From NCBI GenBank assembly GCA_905183005.1, contig CAJJDO010000021.1, positions 690,773 to 754,772 on the forward strand: a stretch of DNA of 64,000 nucleotides, in the 5' to 3' direction. Position 1 is the stretch's first letter; the number at the start of each line of letters is the position of its first letter. The DNA is from Paramecium pentaurelia. Lineage: Eukaryota > Ciliophora > Oligohymenophorea > Peniculida > Parameciidae. Below the pieces are notes generated by a model. It saw only the letters and a list, made by a program, of their open reading frames with translations, ran no database searches and was not told the DNA's origin. A program made the translations under genes and the position numbers. This document shows positions 27,501 to 39,494 of the stretch, piece by piece.

Positions 27501-30045
27501 CATCATTAAGAAATTGATTATCTTGATCAATACAAGATGTACAATAATCTTAATTAGAAATACATGTAACACATGGAAGTTAACATTAAAAACATTTCAT
27601 ATTGTTATCTGAATAATAGCCTAATTTACATATACAGTTATTTTATTCAAGATAGTGATTTGGATCAGAACAAGACAAACATTTTTCAGGTTATTCTTCA
27701 CAAATAGAGCATTAAGGTGAACAACTCATACATTGATTTAAAACCTAAAAATAACCTTATTTGCATAAACATTTATAATCTTCAAGATAATATATATTGT
27801 TATCAGTGCAAGATATACAAGTACTTGTACTTGTTGAACAATCAAGACAAGGATACTCACAAGGTTAACAAGATAAAAGATCAATCCCTGATGATCCAAA
27901 TCCAAATTTACATATACATTTATTATTAATTAAATCATGATTTATATCTAAACATTCAAGGCAATGATCATTAGTAAATTCACATTTTGTACAAGGATAT
28001 TAACATTGCTAACATAAATGATTAATTTCAAAATATCCATCATTACATATACAATTATTATTGATTAAGTTTTAATTTACATCTACACATGATAAACAGT
28101 GATCTTAATTAATTTCACATGTTTAACATGGAACAACACATTAAGAACAATTAACTCCAACTTCATAATATCCTTATTTACAAACACATCTTTAAAATGA
28201 ATCAATTATTTAATTAGTATCTATACAGCTTAAACATCCATTAAGATCACATAAAAAACAAGGCTATATACATTATTAACAAGTATTAATTGTATCAGAA
28301 TAAAAAGTGTCCTTACAAATACATTAAAAGGTATCATTAATTTCATGATTAGAATCTATGCAACTATCACAATAAGTATCATTTACTGAACAAGTTGAAC
28401 AAGGAGGTTAACAAGGTATACAATTATAATCATTATCATTCAAATATCCAGAAGGGCATATACATTCTCCATTAGATATTTAATGTAATGGATCTTTACA
28501 TTAAGTACAATGACTTGAATTCCCTAAACATTATAAACAAGGACTAAGACATACTATACAATTTACTGCAATCATTGTATAGCCAGAATTACATTAACAT
28601 TAGTATGATGTGTCAACGCTTTAATTAATATCAATACATGTTAAACAATGATTTCCTGTTCCTGAACATGTATCACATGGTTATGTACATGATTGGCAAT
28701 TTGTTGGAATACTAGTTAATACTTCATAAGTTTAATTAGGACATACACATGAATTTGGAATAGAAGTACTCATCACAAATGTTATTGCACAATCAGTACA
28801 ATAATTACCATAATCTTAACATTTACTGCATGGATGAATGCAAGGTTGGCAAGATAATAATAATGGATCCATGAAATATCCATCATTGCATACACATGTA
28901 TCATTTGAAACTATTTAATTTGGAAATGCACATGAAATGCATTTTGTTGCATTATCAACACAATTATAACATGGCAATTCACATTTAATGCAATTTTGAT
29001 CAGTGATATAATAATTTTATTCACATGAAATGCATTATAATTCTGAAATACAATTTAAGCAAGGAGATATGCAACTTTCACAATTAAAAGATGTATTCAT
29101 ATAATATTTTGCAGGACATACACATTAGGGTCCTGATTGATGAATTGGATCCTTGCATGATGTACATACAAGTTCTGAAAGACAGTTTATACATGGTAAT
29201 TTACATGATAAACATGTAATATTTTCATAATAACCATCTTCACATATACATTAAGTATTCTCTAATTTTCTATTTAATCCATCAACACAAGATGTACAAT
29301 TAGTGGCTGATGTAGAACAAGTCTAACATGGACTAGTACAACTTTAGCATGTTTTAGGGGTACTATTTGATTCAAATTCATTATTTAAACAAGAACATTT
29401 ATGATCAGTAGAATTAATTGTATAGGTAGAAGCACATGTTAAACAATGATTTACTGTAGTTTAACATGTATTACATGGGAATTAGCATAAATCACAAATG
29501 TAGCTTACTGTATTCATCACATAACCTTCTGCACATTTACATTGATGTGGTGTTTAGTGTTAAGTATCAATACAAGTAGTACAATTACTATTACTTGAAC
29601 AATTTATACAGGGTTTTAGACATTGACTACATATACCCCCATTATTCCAATAATTATTGTGGCATTAAGTACATACTGATGTTGAACTACAGATTTTACA
29701 ATTGTTTGGACAATTTTAACAATAATGTGTTGAAGTGTTCATGATATATCCTTCTTTGCATGAACAACTAGGAGCGATTTAGTTTGATGTATCTAAACAA
29801 GTGGAACATCCTCCTCCATTTGTTAAACAAGTTGCACATGGTTTAAGACATTCAATACATGTAATTTAATCAATTGTATAATATCCTGGTTAGCAAATAC
29901 AACTATTATCATTCAAAATAAATCCAGTTTTGCAAGTCTTACAAGTTCCACTTCCTCCATTGCATGTTTGACATGGACTTAGACATGGTTTTTCGTTTTT
30001 AATTATTCCTATAAGTAAGAAACAATAGATAGATATAGTTATCAT
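24568..30045 (-). CDS. Giant cysteine-rich membrane protein with CxxC (furin/EGF-like) repeats
   Basis: A single exon of 5478 nt, 1825 residues, stop at 24568-24570. It opens with a signal peptide (MITISIYCFLLIGIIKNE). Residues ~20-1290 are a continuous array of units such as CLSPCQTC...GTCKTCKTGF and CICKEGYY, each with CxxC pairs and a CxCxxGYY end. This resembles furin-like/growth-factor-receptor Cys-rich arrays and protozoan variant surface proteins. Two DUF4215-like motifs (EDCDDGNDLLRDGC and EEECDDGNLLPGDGC) near residues 1105-1245 link it to the two neighbours. The last ~420 residues hold several hydrophobic helices (e.g. LLYIMAVMAGGAILFGG and a stretch at 25542-25400). It is probably a surface protein with a very long extracellular stalk; ligand unknown. 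No intron needed. Confidence 0.88.
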
Positions 30046-31165
30046 TCTAACTTGATTTTGGTAATGTTAGGATAGATTTTAGTTTTATTATTCACTAAAT
30101 ATCATAGAGTATCATTTTATAAACCAAAGAAATAAGTAAAAAATTGATGATGTAATTAACTCAGAATATAAAATTTAGAGAATAAAATAATTGTTAAGAG
30201 ACCTTTATTTATATATATAATCCTATGATAACATATAATAGATCAATAAAATCATGGTTTGCCAATTTAATTTAGAAATATTAGTTTAAGGGCTTTGCTT
30301 ATATTCTAGAATCTTCTATATTGTAATTGTGCTCTCTATTTTATTCGATAAATAGAAGATATGAATATATTTGTTTAAAAAATCCCATTTAGAACTTATG
30401 ATCGATATGGTTGCACTAATGACCGTGAGAAGAAATTATATCATAATTTATTATTTGATAAATTAGAAAAGTGAAAAGTGAAAACAAAAAATTTGAAATT
30501 CACTTTTGATTTCACTTTATTTTTTTTGTAATATGAGCTACTCAGATCATATTTAAAAGTTTGAGAATGAACAAGAAATAAACTGAGAAATAAATTAATC
30601 CACAAATTTATTACGTATTAAAAATAATTTATAAAAAACTTATAAAAATTTTATTTAAACTTTAATAACATTTTGATGGCTTAGGTTTTCTTCATATAAA
30701 TATATTAAAATAGACACTTTTTGCTTTATTATAAATATTTGGAATCAAATTCCAAAATTTTTCTTTTTCCAACAATCCCTTGTAAATTAAAAAATTGCTA
30801 ATAATATTCTCTATTTTTAAGATTTGACCTTATTTATATTATTAAAAAAATGGGAAATATTTTCAGTAATTCTTGTATAGATTGCTCGAGAAAAAATTAA
30901 TCTGATTTAATAATTGAAATGATATTAGAATAGAAATGTGTACATTTGGATATTATTTAAATTAGATTTATGAGGACTAAATTCTTTGACACTAAACCTA
31001 AGAATAACGTAATATATTATATATCTGATAGTGGATCAATAATGAGGATGTAATAGTTTATATATATAATATGAAAATAAGCAGGCAGATAAGAGATCAA
31101 TAACTCTAATAATATGAGATGCTTACTATAGAACATATAAAACAATTAAATGGATAAATTAATAT
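30046..31165. other. Intergenic, no gene seen
   Basis: Upstream of the giant Cys-rich gene. Near 30470-30530 an imperfect inverted repeat of GTGAAAAGTGAA-type sequence could form a hairpin; it may be chance in such AT-rich DNA. No ORF of interest. Confidence 0.45.
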
Positions 31166-32625
31166 GAAAATAATTAATAAAAAATTGGAACGAGAAAAGC
31201 ATTTTGGTTGGTTGAAGCTTTAGTTGGTATATGAGGATCATTTAGAAGAAAAAAATTAAATCAAATATAATAAGATTATACTTAGAAGATGGACAAAATA
31301 AGGATAATGGCATCAACTATTCTCAAACTTCTCCAAGAATAAAAAATTTTATTTAAAGTGGAGAATATTTAAATGAGAATAAATGTTTATTATTTTATTA
31401 TAATAGAGATGGAGAATTATATAAAAATTAATTAAAGCAAGTATTATGGATTGAACTGTTCAATAACTTTTCAAAGTATAAACATTTAAGTGGTGATGGA
31501 CAATACGAATGATTAGAAAGAAGCTGAAAATCATTTTGGTTTTAAGTATGGTATGAGCTTAATGATTAGCTTCAAAAAGTACATTAAATTATAAGCAATT
31601 TTTATGATTAGTATGAGTCTAATCATTTATTATGGTGAATAAAAGAATGGCATAAAAATTGGTAGATTGGATACTTACTGGGAGAATAACAAAAGAGATA
31701 TATAATATATATATTTATTAATTTAATGAAAGGAAAAATTTGAACAAATTTATAAATTGATTTAAAGACAAATTTGATTGTTAATTTTATGGTGGAATTA
31801 AAAAGCCAGATGGATTTAATTGAGTGAAGGATTTAGGAAGTATTTTTTAATTATTCATAATTTAATCAGTTCAAGTAAAATCACTTAAAAGGGTGATTAT
31901 TAGAATAATAATAAAGTTGATAGATAGAATAGAAGATTTAAATCGCAAAATATATGTAAAAATATTAATTTAGCAATTTTCTCCTTCAGCGATGGGGGAT
32001 TATATTATGAAGTTGATTAAAGGATTGACAATAAAATTTGGGAAATGGATTGAAAAAAATATTAAGTTTGATAAGTTAATAAATTATATAAAAATGGTAA
32101 AAAAGTTTGTAGATGGCATTTATAGATTAGAAATTCTCTATTCTAGAAAAGCTATGGCATTAAGATTGGGAAATTGATTGAATTGGATGATGGATTTCTT
32201 TCATGGAATTAAATGGCTTATCATTAAGTATATCAAAATGGTAAAAAAGTAGGAAGATGGAATACTGATTAGAATTTATATTTATAAATTTATAATTAAA
32301 TGTAATATAAACTTTTTTTGAGGTGGTGAATAGTATGATGAATTAATTGAGATTATTAAAATTGGGAAATGGATTAACTTGGAGGATAGAAATGATTCAT
32401 CAACATTAATAATATTTTTTTGGCGAGTATAAACACCATGAAATGCTAGGCAGATGGGATTATATGATGAGAAAAAATGATTAATCATTTAAATAGACTT
32501 AAATAATTTAATAATATGATTAATAAAATTTTTAGTGGTGGGGGATTCGATGATTTATGATGCAGTAAGATTGGAAAGTGGATTGATTTGAGTGAATCAA
32601 AATGCTTAGTATTTATTTTAATGAT
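31166..32625 (+). pseudogene. Decayed MORN-like repeat gene
   Basis: Fragments of the same repeat family as the gene at 6362-7499 occur in all three frames: IELFNNFSKYK, YYGEQKNGIKIGR, KIGKWIE, YQNGKKVGRWNTD and SGGGFDDL...KIGKWIDLSES. They are interrupted by several TGA codons and frame changes that short GT...AG introns do not repair. At least five repeat units can be traced, all on the plus strand. Gly-to-stop changes (GGA to TGA) are typical. Non-functional as a full protein. The part from 32090 on is represented again at 33273-33808 by an assembly duplication. Confidence 0.7.
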
Positions 32626-33271
32626 TACTAAATTTTAATTAATTCTATTTTTAGTCTAAGCTGATCAAAATTTAAGCATTGTAAAGGATATTAGTGGAAT
32701 ATCTTATTTTAATAATAAATTAATTAAACAAATGAATTTTGCTTAATACTTATCAGTCAAATATTAATTTTCTTAGCAATAGATTAATTAACCAAATTAA
32801 TTTGTCCATCCAAACAGGAATAAATTTATTTGAATTGTTTTAGAAATATTTATCAAATTATTCAATTTTATCAAATAATCATAACATAGATAAAAATAAG
32901 ATTGTTGACAAAATGAGTTAATAAAATAAGTCTATTTTATTCTGAAAGTATTGATTAGTAATATTTAATTAGTTCTTTTTTAATTGATTTCTTTGTGTTT
33001 ATATTTATTAATTAGTAAAGCATATATAGAATTAATATTATAAATGTATAAAGGTAATTTAACGATGTTCTAACTATTCTAAATCAATAATTGGAATGAA
33101 GGATTAATTTTAATTTCTTATCCTAAAGTCTAAATAGATAGTCTCTGATCTTATATATCTGTATTCTATACATTTATTATGATTACTTTTCAGTAGATTT
33201 CTATAACTTTTCATATATTTTTTTCTTTTATTTTGGAAAATAATGATTGGCACTCAAAACCAAATAAATTA
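32090..33271. repeat. First copy of 1182-bp exact duplication (join at N 33272)
   Basis: Repeated at 33273-34454 after the single N. It contains the 3' half of the MORN-like pseudogene and about 640 bp of non-coding DNA. Same artefact pattern as the other joins. Confidence 0.9.
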
Positions 33272-33272
33272 N

Positions 33273-34454
33273 AAAAATGGTAAAAAAGTTTGTAGATGGC
33301 ATTTATAGATTAGAAATTCTCTATTCTAGAAAAGCTATGGCATTAAGATTGGGAAATTGATTGAATTGGATGATGGATTTCTTTCATGGAATTAAATGGC
33401 TTATCATTAAGTATATCAAAATGGTAAAAAAGTAGGAAGATGGAATACTGATTAGAATTTATATTTATAAATTTATAATTAAATGTAATATAAACTTTTT
33501 TTGAGGTGGTGAATAGTATGATGAATTAATTGAGATTATTAAAATTGGGAAATGGATTAACTTGGAGGATAGAAATGATTCATCAACATTAATAATATTT
33601 TTTTGGCGAGTATAAACACCATGAAATGCTAGGCAGATGGGATTATATGATGAGAAAAAATGATTAATCATTTAAATAGACTTAAATAATTTAATAATAT
33701 GATTAATAAAATTTTTAGTGGTGGGGGATTCGATGATTTATGATGCAGTAAGATTGGAAAGTGGATTGATTTGAGTGAATCAAAATGCTTAGTATTTATT
33801 TTAATGATTACTAAATTTTAATTAATTCTATTTTTAGTCTAAGCTGATCAAAATTTAAGCATTGTAAAGGATATTAGTGGAATATCTTATTTTAATAATA
33901 AATTAATTAAACAAATGAATTTTGCTTAATACTTATCAGTCAAATATTAATTTTCTTAGCAATAGATTAATTAACCAAATTAATTTGTCCATCCAAACAG
34001 GAATAAATTTATTTGAATTGTTTTAGAAATATTTATCAAATTATTCAATTTTATCAAATAATCATAACATAGATAAAAATAAGATTGTTGACAAAATGAG
34101 TTAATAAAATAAGTCTATTTTATTCTGAAAGTATTGATTAGTAATATTTAATTAGTTCTTTTTTAATTGATTTCTTTGTGTTTATATTTATTAATTAGTA
34201 AAGCATATATAGAATTAATATTATAAATGTATAAAGGTAATTTAACGATGTTCTAACTATTCTAAATCAATAATTGGAATGAAGGATTAATTTTAATTTC
34301 TTATCCTAAAGTCTAAATAGATAGTCTCTGATCTTATATATCTGTATTCTATACATTTATTATGATTACTTTTCAGTAGATTTCTATAACTTTTCATATA
34401 TTTTTTTCTTTTATTTTGGAAAATAATGATTGGCACTCAAAACCAAATAAATTA
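33273..34454. repeat. Second copy of the 1182-bp duplication
   Basis: Exact repeat of 32090-33271. Its first ~536 bp are again MORN-like pseudogene sequence; these should not be counted as a separate locus. Confidence 0.9.
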
Positions 34455-35410
34455 GGATTAAACCCTGCTTAGGAATATTAAAGATTCCCTAAAAAAAATT
34501 TAGATTTCAATATGTATTTTTTAGTAAAATGATCCTTTTGAAAAATAATAAAAAAAATATAACTAGAGTATTCTTAAAATTATCAATTGTTTTTAAATAC
34601 ATAGTCTTTTATTTTTAGCAAACAAAAAATTTAATCATATTTTATAATTTTTAGTTGGTAATTCCTTTATTTAAATATTAATTCAATTCGATAGAGTTAA
34701 AATTATTAATGTTTTAATTAATTTTATAATTGACATAAATTTAAATTATTATGTTAAGCAACAGCATTTTGGAAGTCATTAATCAGATTTATATTTATTA
34801 TTTAGAAAATCTTGATATTATTTAATTTATTATTTTAGATTTATTTTAAGAGATAAAATTAAATTATTTTTACTATTCAGTTGATCTAAAATTTGATTAA
34901 CTTTTTATATTTTGCTATTAAATCTGAATTCTGATTAACCTCATCTACTTAAGATCTAAAAACATGATTCTATTAATCATATGTATTATTTTTTTGTTAT
35001 AATATAAAGATCATATCAAAGATACTAGAACAAAGGGTATAATTCATAAATCTTATAATGATATTCATTATTATTATTTTGTAATTTCTTCAACATAGAT
35101 GATCCCATCTAATCTATCAGTTTGAATTAGCAATATCTGAAAATATTATTTCCAATAAAATGACAATTAAATTTTGTTGATAAGAGACCATATTTATAGT
35201 CCTTTAACATTTGTTAATCTTAAATCCTTAGTTTATGTGTTATTATTTAATTAATAAGAAAGAAACTAATTATTTGCTCTTTTAATAAATTATTTCATTT
35301 TTTAAACCAATGTAGATTAAGTATTGCTAACAATTTTATTATTTATGAATGACTATTCAAGAATAACATTAATAGTTTTTTATTCTATAATATATATCTT
35401 ATAAATGATA
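34455..35410. other. AT-rich stretch, no gene seen
   Basis: Downstream of the TPR gene's stop codon. No ORF, repeat or structured RNA recognised. Confidence 0.5.
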
Positions 35411-36980
35411 TCATTTTTTCTTTTTACTTTTACAAGAACTCAGCTTTTTGGAACTATTTTTAGATTTTTAAAATAGTGTTAAATGTTTTAGAACATAATC
35501 TATCTTTTTATATTTAACATTACTTCTACAGTTTTTTGCATACACATGTTATGGATTTAATTCTATGGCCTTTTCAAAGAACTCTAATGATTTTCTAAAT
35601 CCATTTAAATGCAATAGGGTTTTAGCTTATCATATATTTGATAATATACCTTTAAGATAATAAGCTTCATCATTGCTAGGATTGATTAGAATCAAATTTT
35701 CATAACAAGCTAATTCCTCTTCATAACGGTTTATTGCACCTAATGATGCACCTAAAAATTTCAGTTTTAAGTTACCTTTATTTAGGAGTAATAACTCTTC
35801 AGTATAACGATCTCGATCAAGATTAAGTATTTAATTATAACACGTAATAGCTTTTTCAAATTAATAATTGTCTTATAAACTAAAACCTAAAGCTTACAAT
35901 AATTCAACCTTTTTTCAAATAATATTTGCTATTATTTGGATTGAGCTTAATAGCTTGATCATAATATGAAATAGAATCTTTAAATTATTTTTATTCATGT
36001 AAGAAATTTGCTATTTTTTAATTGTTGTATACCTAGATTAAAATATGCAGATTCATTATTTGGATTGAGGAAAATTGCTTATTAAAATGAAGCTGAAGCC
36101 TTCTCTAAAAGACTCATTTCAGATAATGCACAACCTACAATATATGCTTTTTATACCTTATAAGTTGTAGAATTAACTGTTATTTGGATTTAATTAGATT
36201 GCCTTATTTACTAATTTAATGCATTTTTCATATTGATTTAAATCATATAATGCTTATACTAAAGTCAATTATTTTAATACTTTTATATTCAAGGGCTTCT
36301 TCATTTTTTGAATTTATTTTAATAACCTTATCAAAAAAAGAGATTGATTCTATAAATTTTTTATCTTTCAATAATGCATTTCCTTTTCTTAAAAGAGTCT
36401 TTACTAAATTTTCATTTTATTTCTATATTTTATCATCTTCTTAAATGTATTTCCTTTAACGTTTCAATTATTTTAAGATTTTACCTAATAAACTATGTAT
36501 GATTATACTTTATAATTCTATAGATTTTTTATTAATAGGATCTATCTCTAAGGCTTTTTTTATATATTTTAATGCCTTTTCTAATTGATTTAATTTATTT
36601 AATGAAACACCTAATTAATAGCTGATGAGAATTACTTTTCAAATAATACGCTTAATCTTTTTCTGGAGCTAATTCTATTGCTTTGTTGAAATATAAAATG
36701 GCACCTTCATAATCCTCTTGCTCTTGTACTTCCATACCTTATTTATATTCTTATCACAATTACCATAGTCATTAATTTAACTATAGTCACCAGATTCATG
36801 CAGTCCTACTGAAAAAGAGCCATCATCAAATTCACTTATTTCCGCAGCCCCATTTATTTTCTCTTTTGGCCATAATGTGCATTTTTGCCATTTTTATTTA
36901 ATATTCTTTTAAGTGTTATTTATCTTTTTAATCTTTTTGGAATTTATCTTTATGTCCCTCTTACTTTTAGTTTTTTTCAT
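35411..36980 (-). CDS. Tetratricopeptide (TPR) repeat protein, about nine TPRs, seven introns
   Basis: Start MKKTKSKRDIKINSKK (lysine-rich), end KSKKKK then TGA at 35411-35413. Seven introns (36763-36738, 36635-36611, 36280-36259, 36156-36135, 36032-36011, 35908-35887, 35649-35626; 22-26 nt) give 1407 coding nt, 468 residues. TPR units are clear: ILYFNKAIELAPEKDQAYY, KCIKLVNKAIQLNPNN, ISYYDQAIKLNPNNSKYY, LEFFEKAIELNPQHVYA. TPRs form helical scaffolds for protein binding; the basic tails suggest nucleic acid or acidic partners, but this is a guess. Six introns lie at or near TPR boundaries. Intron 6 begins GTT and introns 1 and 7 end AAG, less common borders. The first 254 nt of the gene appear again at 37826-38079 by assembly duplication. 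Confidence 0.85.
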
Positions 36981-37824
36981 TTCTAATTATTTTTGAAATG
37001 TTAAATCAGATTTTTTATAACTATAAATAAATTCCTATAAAATTCTGATATTTATATAGCAGATGATAACCTTCAAAATTATTCATCACAGAAAGAATTG
37101 ATAATTGAAGATTAAAAATATAGTTGAATCATTTATTTAGCCTAATTCTATTATCAATATCAATATGAATGATAATATTTATTTATTTTAAGAAAATGAT
37201 TAATTTTACAGATATCTCGGTTACTTTTCAATCTGTTGAGGATTATCAGATTCTTCCTCTTTCTAGTCTAGAAATTTTTAGACATTTGTATAATCAATTA
37301 CTCTTATTAATTTTGATATTTTTATGTTATTATCCAAATGTCTAAAAATTTCTAGACGAGAATGTCTTGAGGGCTAGGTCAGTGGTTTCAAAAGTTTTGG
37401 CTGCCGATATAGGGGGAAAAACCTCTAGGTATAATTTCTTTTGCATCTGGTACAAATGATTGGTGTATAACTTCAGATTTTATACTCCTTTTGACAATGC
37501 CAACGCTTAAAGGAGGTGTTTCAGTATCGTATAACGGGGTCACTTGCTAATACTCTAAGATTGGGTTTTTTCAGTTTCTTTTTTTAATTTACTATCCTAT
37601 GGATCGGGCTTCTATCGTTTTGGCTCAAGTTGTTAACTAGAGCCTTAATATGTGTTTTCGTGCATGAGGAATTACTGATAAGAGCTGTCTAATTCTTTTT
37701 CTTGTTGGTTCTAATTCTATCTTCCTTTCCCTTGACTCAACCCTGGATTTAAATCAGGGGATCAGATAATTAGATTAATTTTCGTCAGATATCGGTTCAT
37801 GCCTTTCAGGATATCCTTGATTCT
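36727..37824. repeat. First copy of 1098-bp exact duplication (join at N 37825)
   Basis: Repeated at 37826-38923. It spans the 5' end of the TPR gene and the GC-richer intergenic DNA upstream, including the perfect inverted repeat at 37266-37357. Confidence 0.92.
37266..37357. repeat. Perfect 23-bp inverted repeat with 46-nt spacer
   Basis: Arms at 37266-37288 (GTCTAGAAATTTTTAG...) and 37335-37357 are exact reverse complements. This could be a strong hairpin in RNA or DNA, or the ends of a small element. It lies about 290 bp upstream of the TPR start codon. The copy at 38365-38456 is an assembly duplicate. Confidence 0.8.
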
Positions 37825-39070
37825 NTACTTCCATACCTTATTTATATTCTTATCACAATTACCATAGTCATTAATTTAACTATAGTCACCAGATTCATGC
37901 AGTCCTACTGAAAAAGAGCCATCATCAAATTCACTTATTTCCGCAGCCCCATTTATTTTCTCTTTTGGCCATAATGTGCATTTTTGCCATTTTTATTTAA
38001 TATTCTTTTAAGTGTTATTTATCTTTTTAATCTTTTTGGAATTTATCTTTATGTCCCTCTTACTTTTAGTTTTTTTCATTTCTAATTATTTTTGAAATGT
38101 TAAATCAGATTTTTTATAACTATAAATAAATTCCTATAAAATTCTGATATTTATATAGCAGATGATAACCTTCAAAATTATTCATCACAGAAAGAATTGA
38201 TAATTGAAGATTAAAAATATAGTTGAATCATTTATTTAGCCTAATTCTATTATCAATATCAATATGAATGATAATATTTATTTATTTTAAGAAAATGATT
38301 AATTTTACAGATATCTCGGTTACTTTTCAATCTGTTGAGGATTATCAGATTCTTCCTCTTTCTAGTCTAGAAATTTTTAGACATTTGTATAATCAATTAC
38401 TCTTATTAATTTTGATATTTTTATGTTATTATCCAAATGTCTAAAAATTTCTAGACGAGAATGTCTTGAGGGCTAGGTCAGTGGTTTCAAAAGTTTTGGC
38501 TGCCGATATAGGGGGAAAAACCTCTAGGTATAATTTCTTTTGCATCTGGTACAAATGATTGGTGTATAACTTCAGATTTTATACTCCTTTTGACAATGCC
38601 AACGCTTAAAGGAGGTGTTTCAGTATCGTATAACGGGGTCACTTGCTAATACTCTAAGATTGGGTTTTTTCAGTTTCTTTTTTTAATTTACTATCCTATG
38701 GATCGGGCTTCTATCGTTTTGGCTCAAGTTGTTAACTAGAGCCTTAATATGTGTTTTCGTGCATGAGGAATTACTGATAAGAGCTGTCTAATTCTTTTTC
38801 TTGTTGGTTCTAATTCTATCTTCCTTTCCCTTGACTCAACCCTGGATTTAAATCAGGGGATCAGATAATTAGATTAATTTTCGTCAGATATCGGTTCATG
38901 CCTTTCAGGATATCCTTGATTCTAGATATTACATAAAATTTGGAGATACTTAGTGCACAAAATTCACACAGGTTGTCCAGAGCCTAGCAAAAAGTTTGTA
39001 ATGGGCTGTAAAATTGCCCTCCCATGAATAAGGCGGGTACTTGATCAGGAGATCTGATCAAAAATTAAAT
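37358..39070. other. GC-richer non-coding block
   Basis: Base composition is visibly higher in G and C than the flanks (e.g. around 37365-37560 and 38960-39060), yet no frame is open and protein-like. About 1 kb is duplicated artificially. It ends with a small palindrome-like hairpin (TGATCAG...CTGATCA at 39042-39060). It could be a non-coding transcript, an unspliced relic or part of an element; I cannot tell which. Confidence 0.4.
37826..38923. repeat. Second copy of the 1098-bp duplication
   Basis: Exact repeat of 36727-37824. The apparent second TPR start at 38079 is a duplicate of the one at 36980. Confidence 0.92.
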
Positions 39071-39494
39071 GGTTCAAGATGGATTTTTTTCACAATAAAA
39101 TTAAAGATAAAAATAATATATGATTATATTCATTAAAATATTTGTTGCTAATGAAAAAAGAATACTCTCATTTGAGAATAAAACTTTACGAAATCTTTAA
39201 TTTTATTTAACTACACATAAATTTAAATTAATTTTATTCATTAAAATTTGAAGTTCTCATTTTGACAAAAAACTTTTTCTAAAAAATAAATTACAAATTA
39301 AAAATGAATTATTATACATCAACTAATCAAATTCATATTTAGAAAATAAAATGAATTGAAATACATTTTTTAATAAAATTAAAAATCAAACCATTAATTT
39401 TAGAATAGTTTTGAATATAGATCCAAATATCTAAAAACTTCATATTTTGAATTTTTAATATTAATTTAAAATTCATAATTAATTTACTTTCATA
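39071..39494. other. AT-rich spacer
   Basis: Downstream of the GTPase stop codon. Nothing recognisable. Confidence 0.5.

Noticed and set aside
26589..27572. Two minus-strand standard-code ORFs inside the giant Cys-rich gene
   Set aside because: They lie in a different frame from the 1825-residue protein and lack its Cys pattern; frame shadows.
27717..27929. Plus-strand ORF of 70 codons
   Set aside because: Antisense to the giant Cys-rich gene.
32282..32488. Minus-strand ORF of 68 codons, also at 33465-33671
   Set aside because: Antisense to the MORN-like pseudogene and duplicated only by the assembly join.
36250..36444. Plus-strand ORF of 64 codons
   Set aside because: Antisense to the TPR gene, which is supported by consistent exons and introns.
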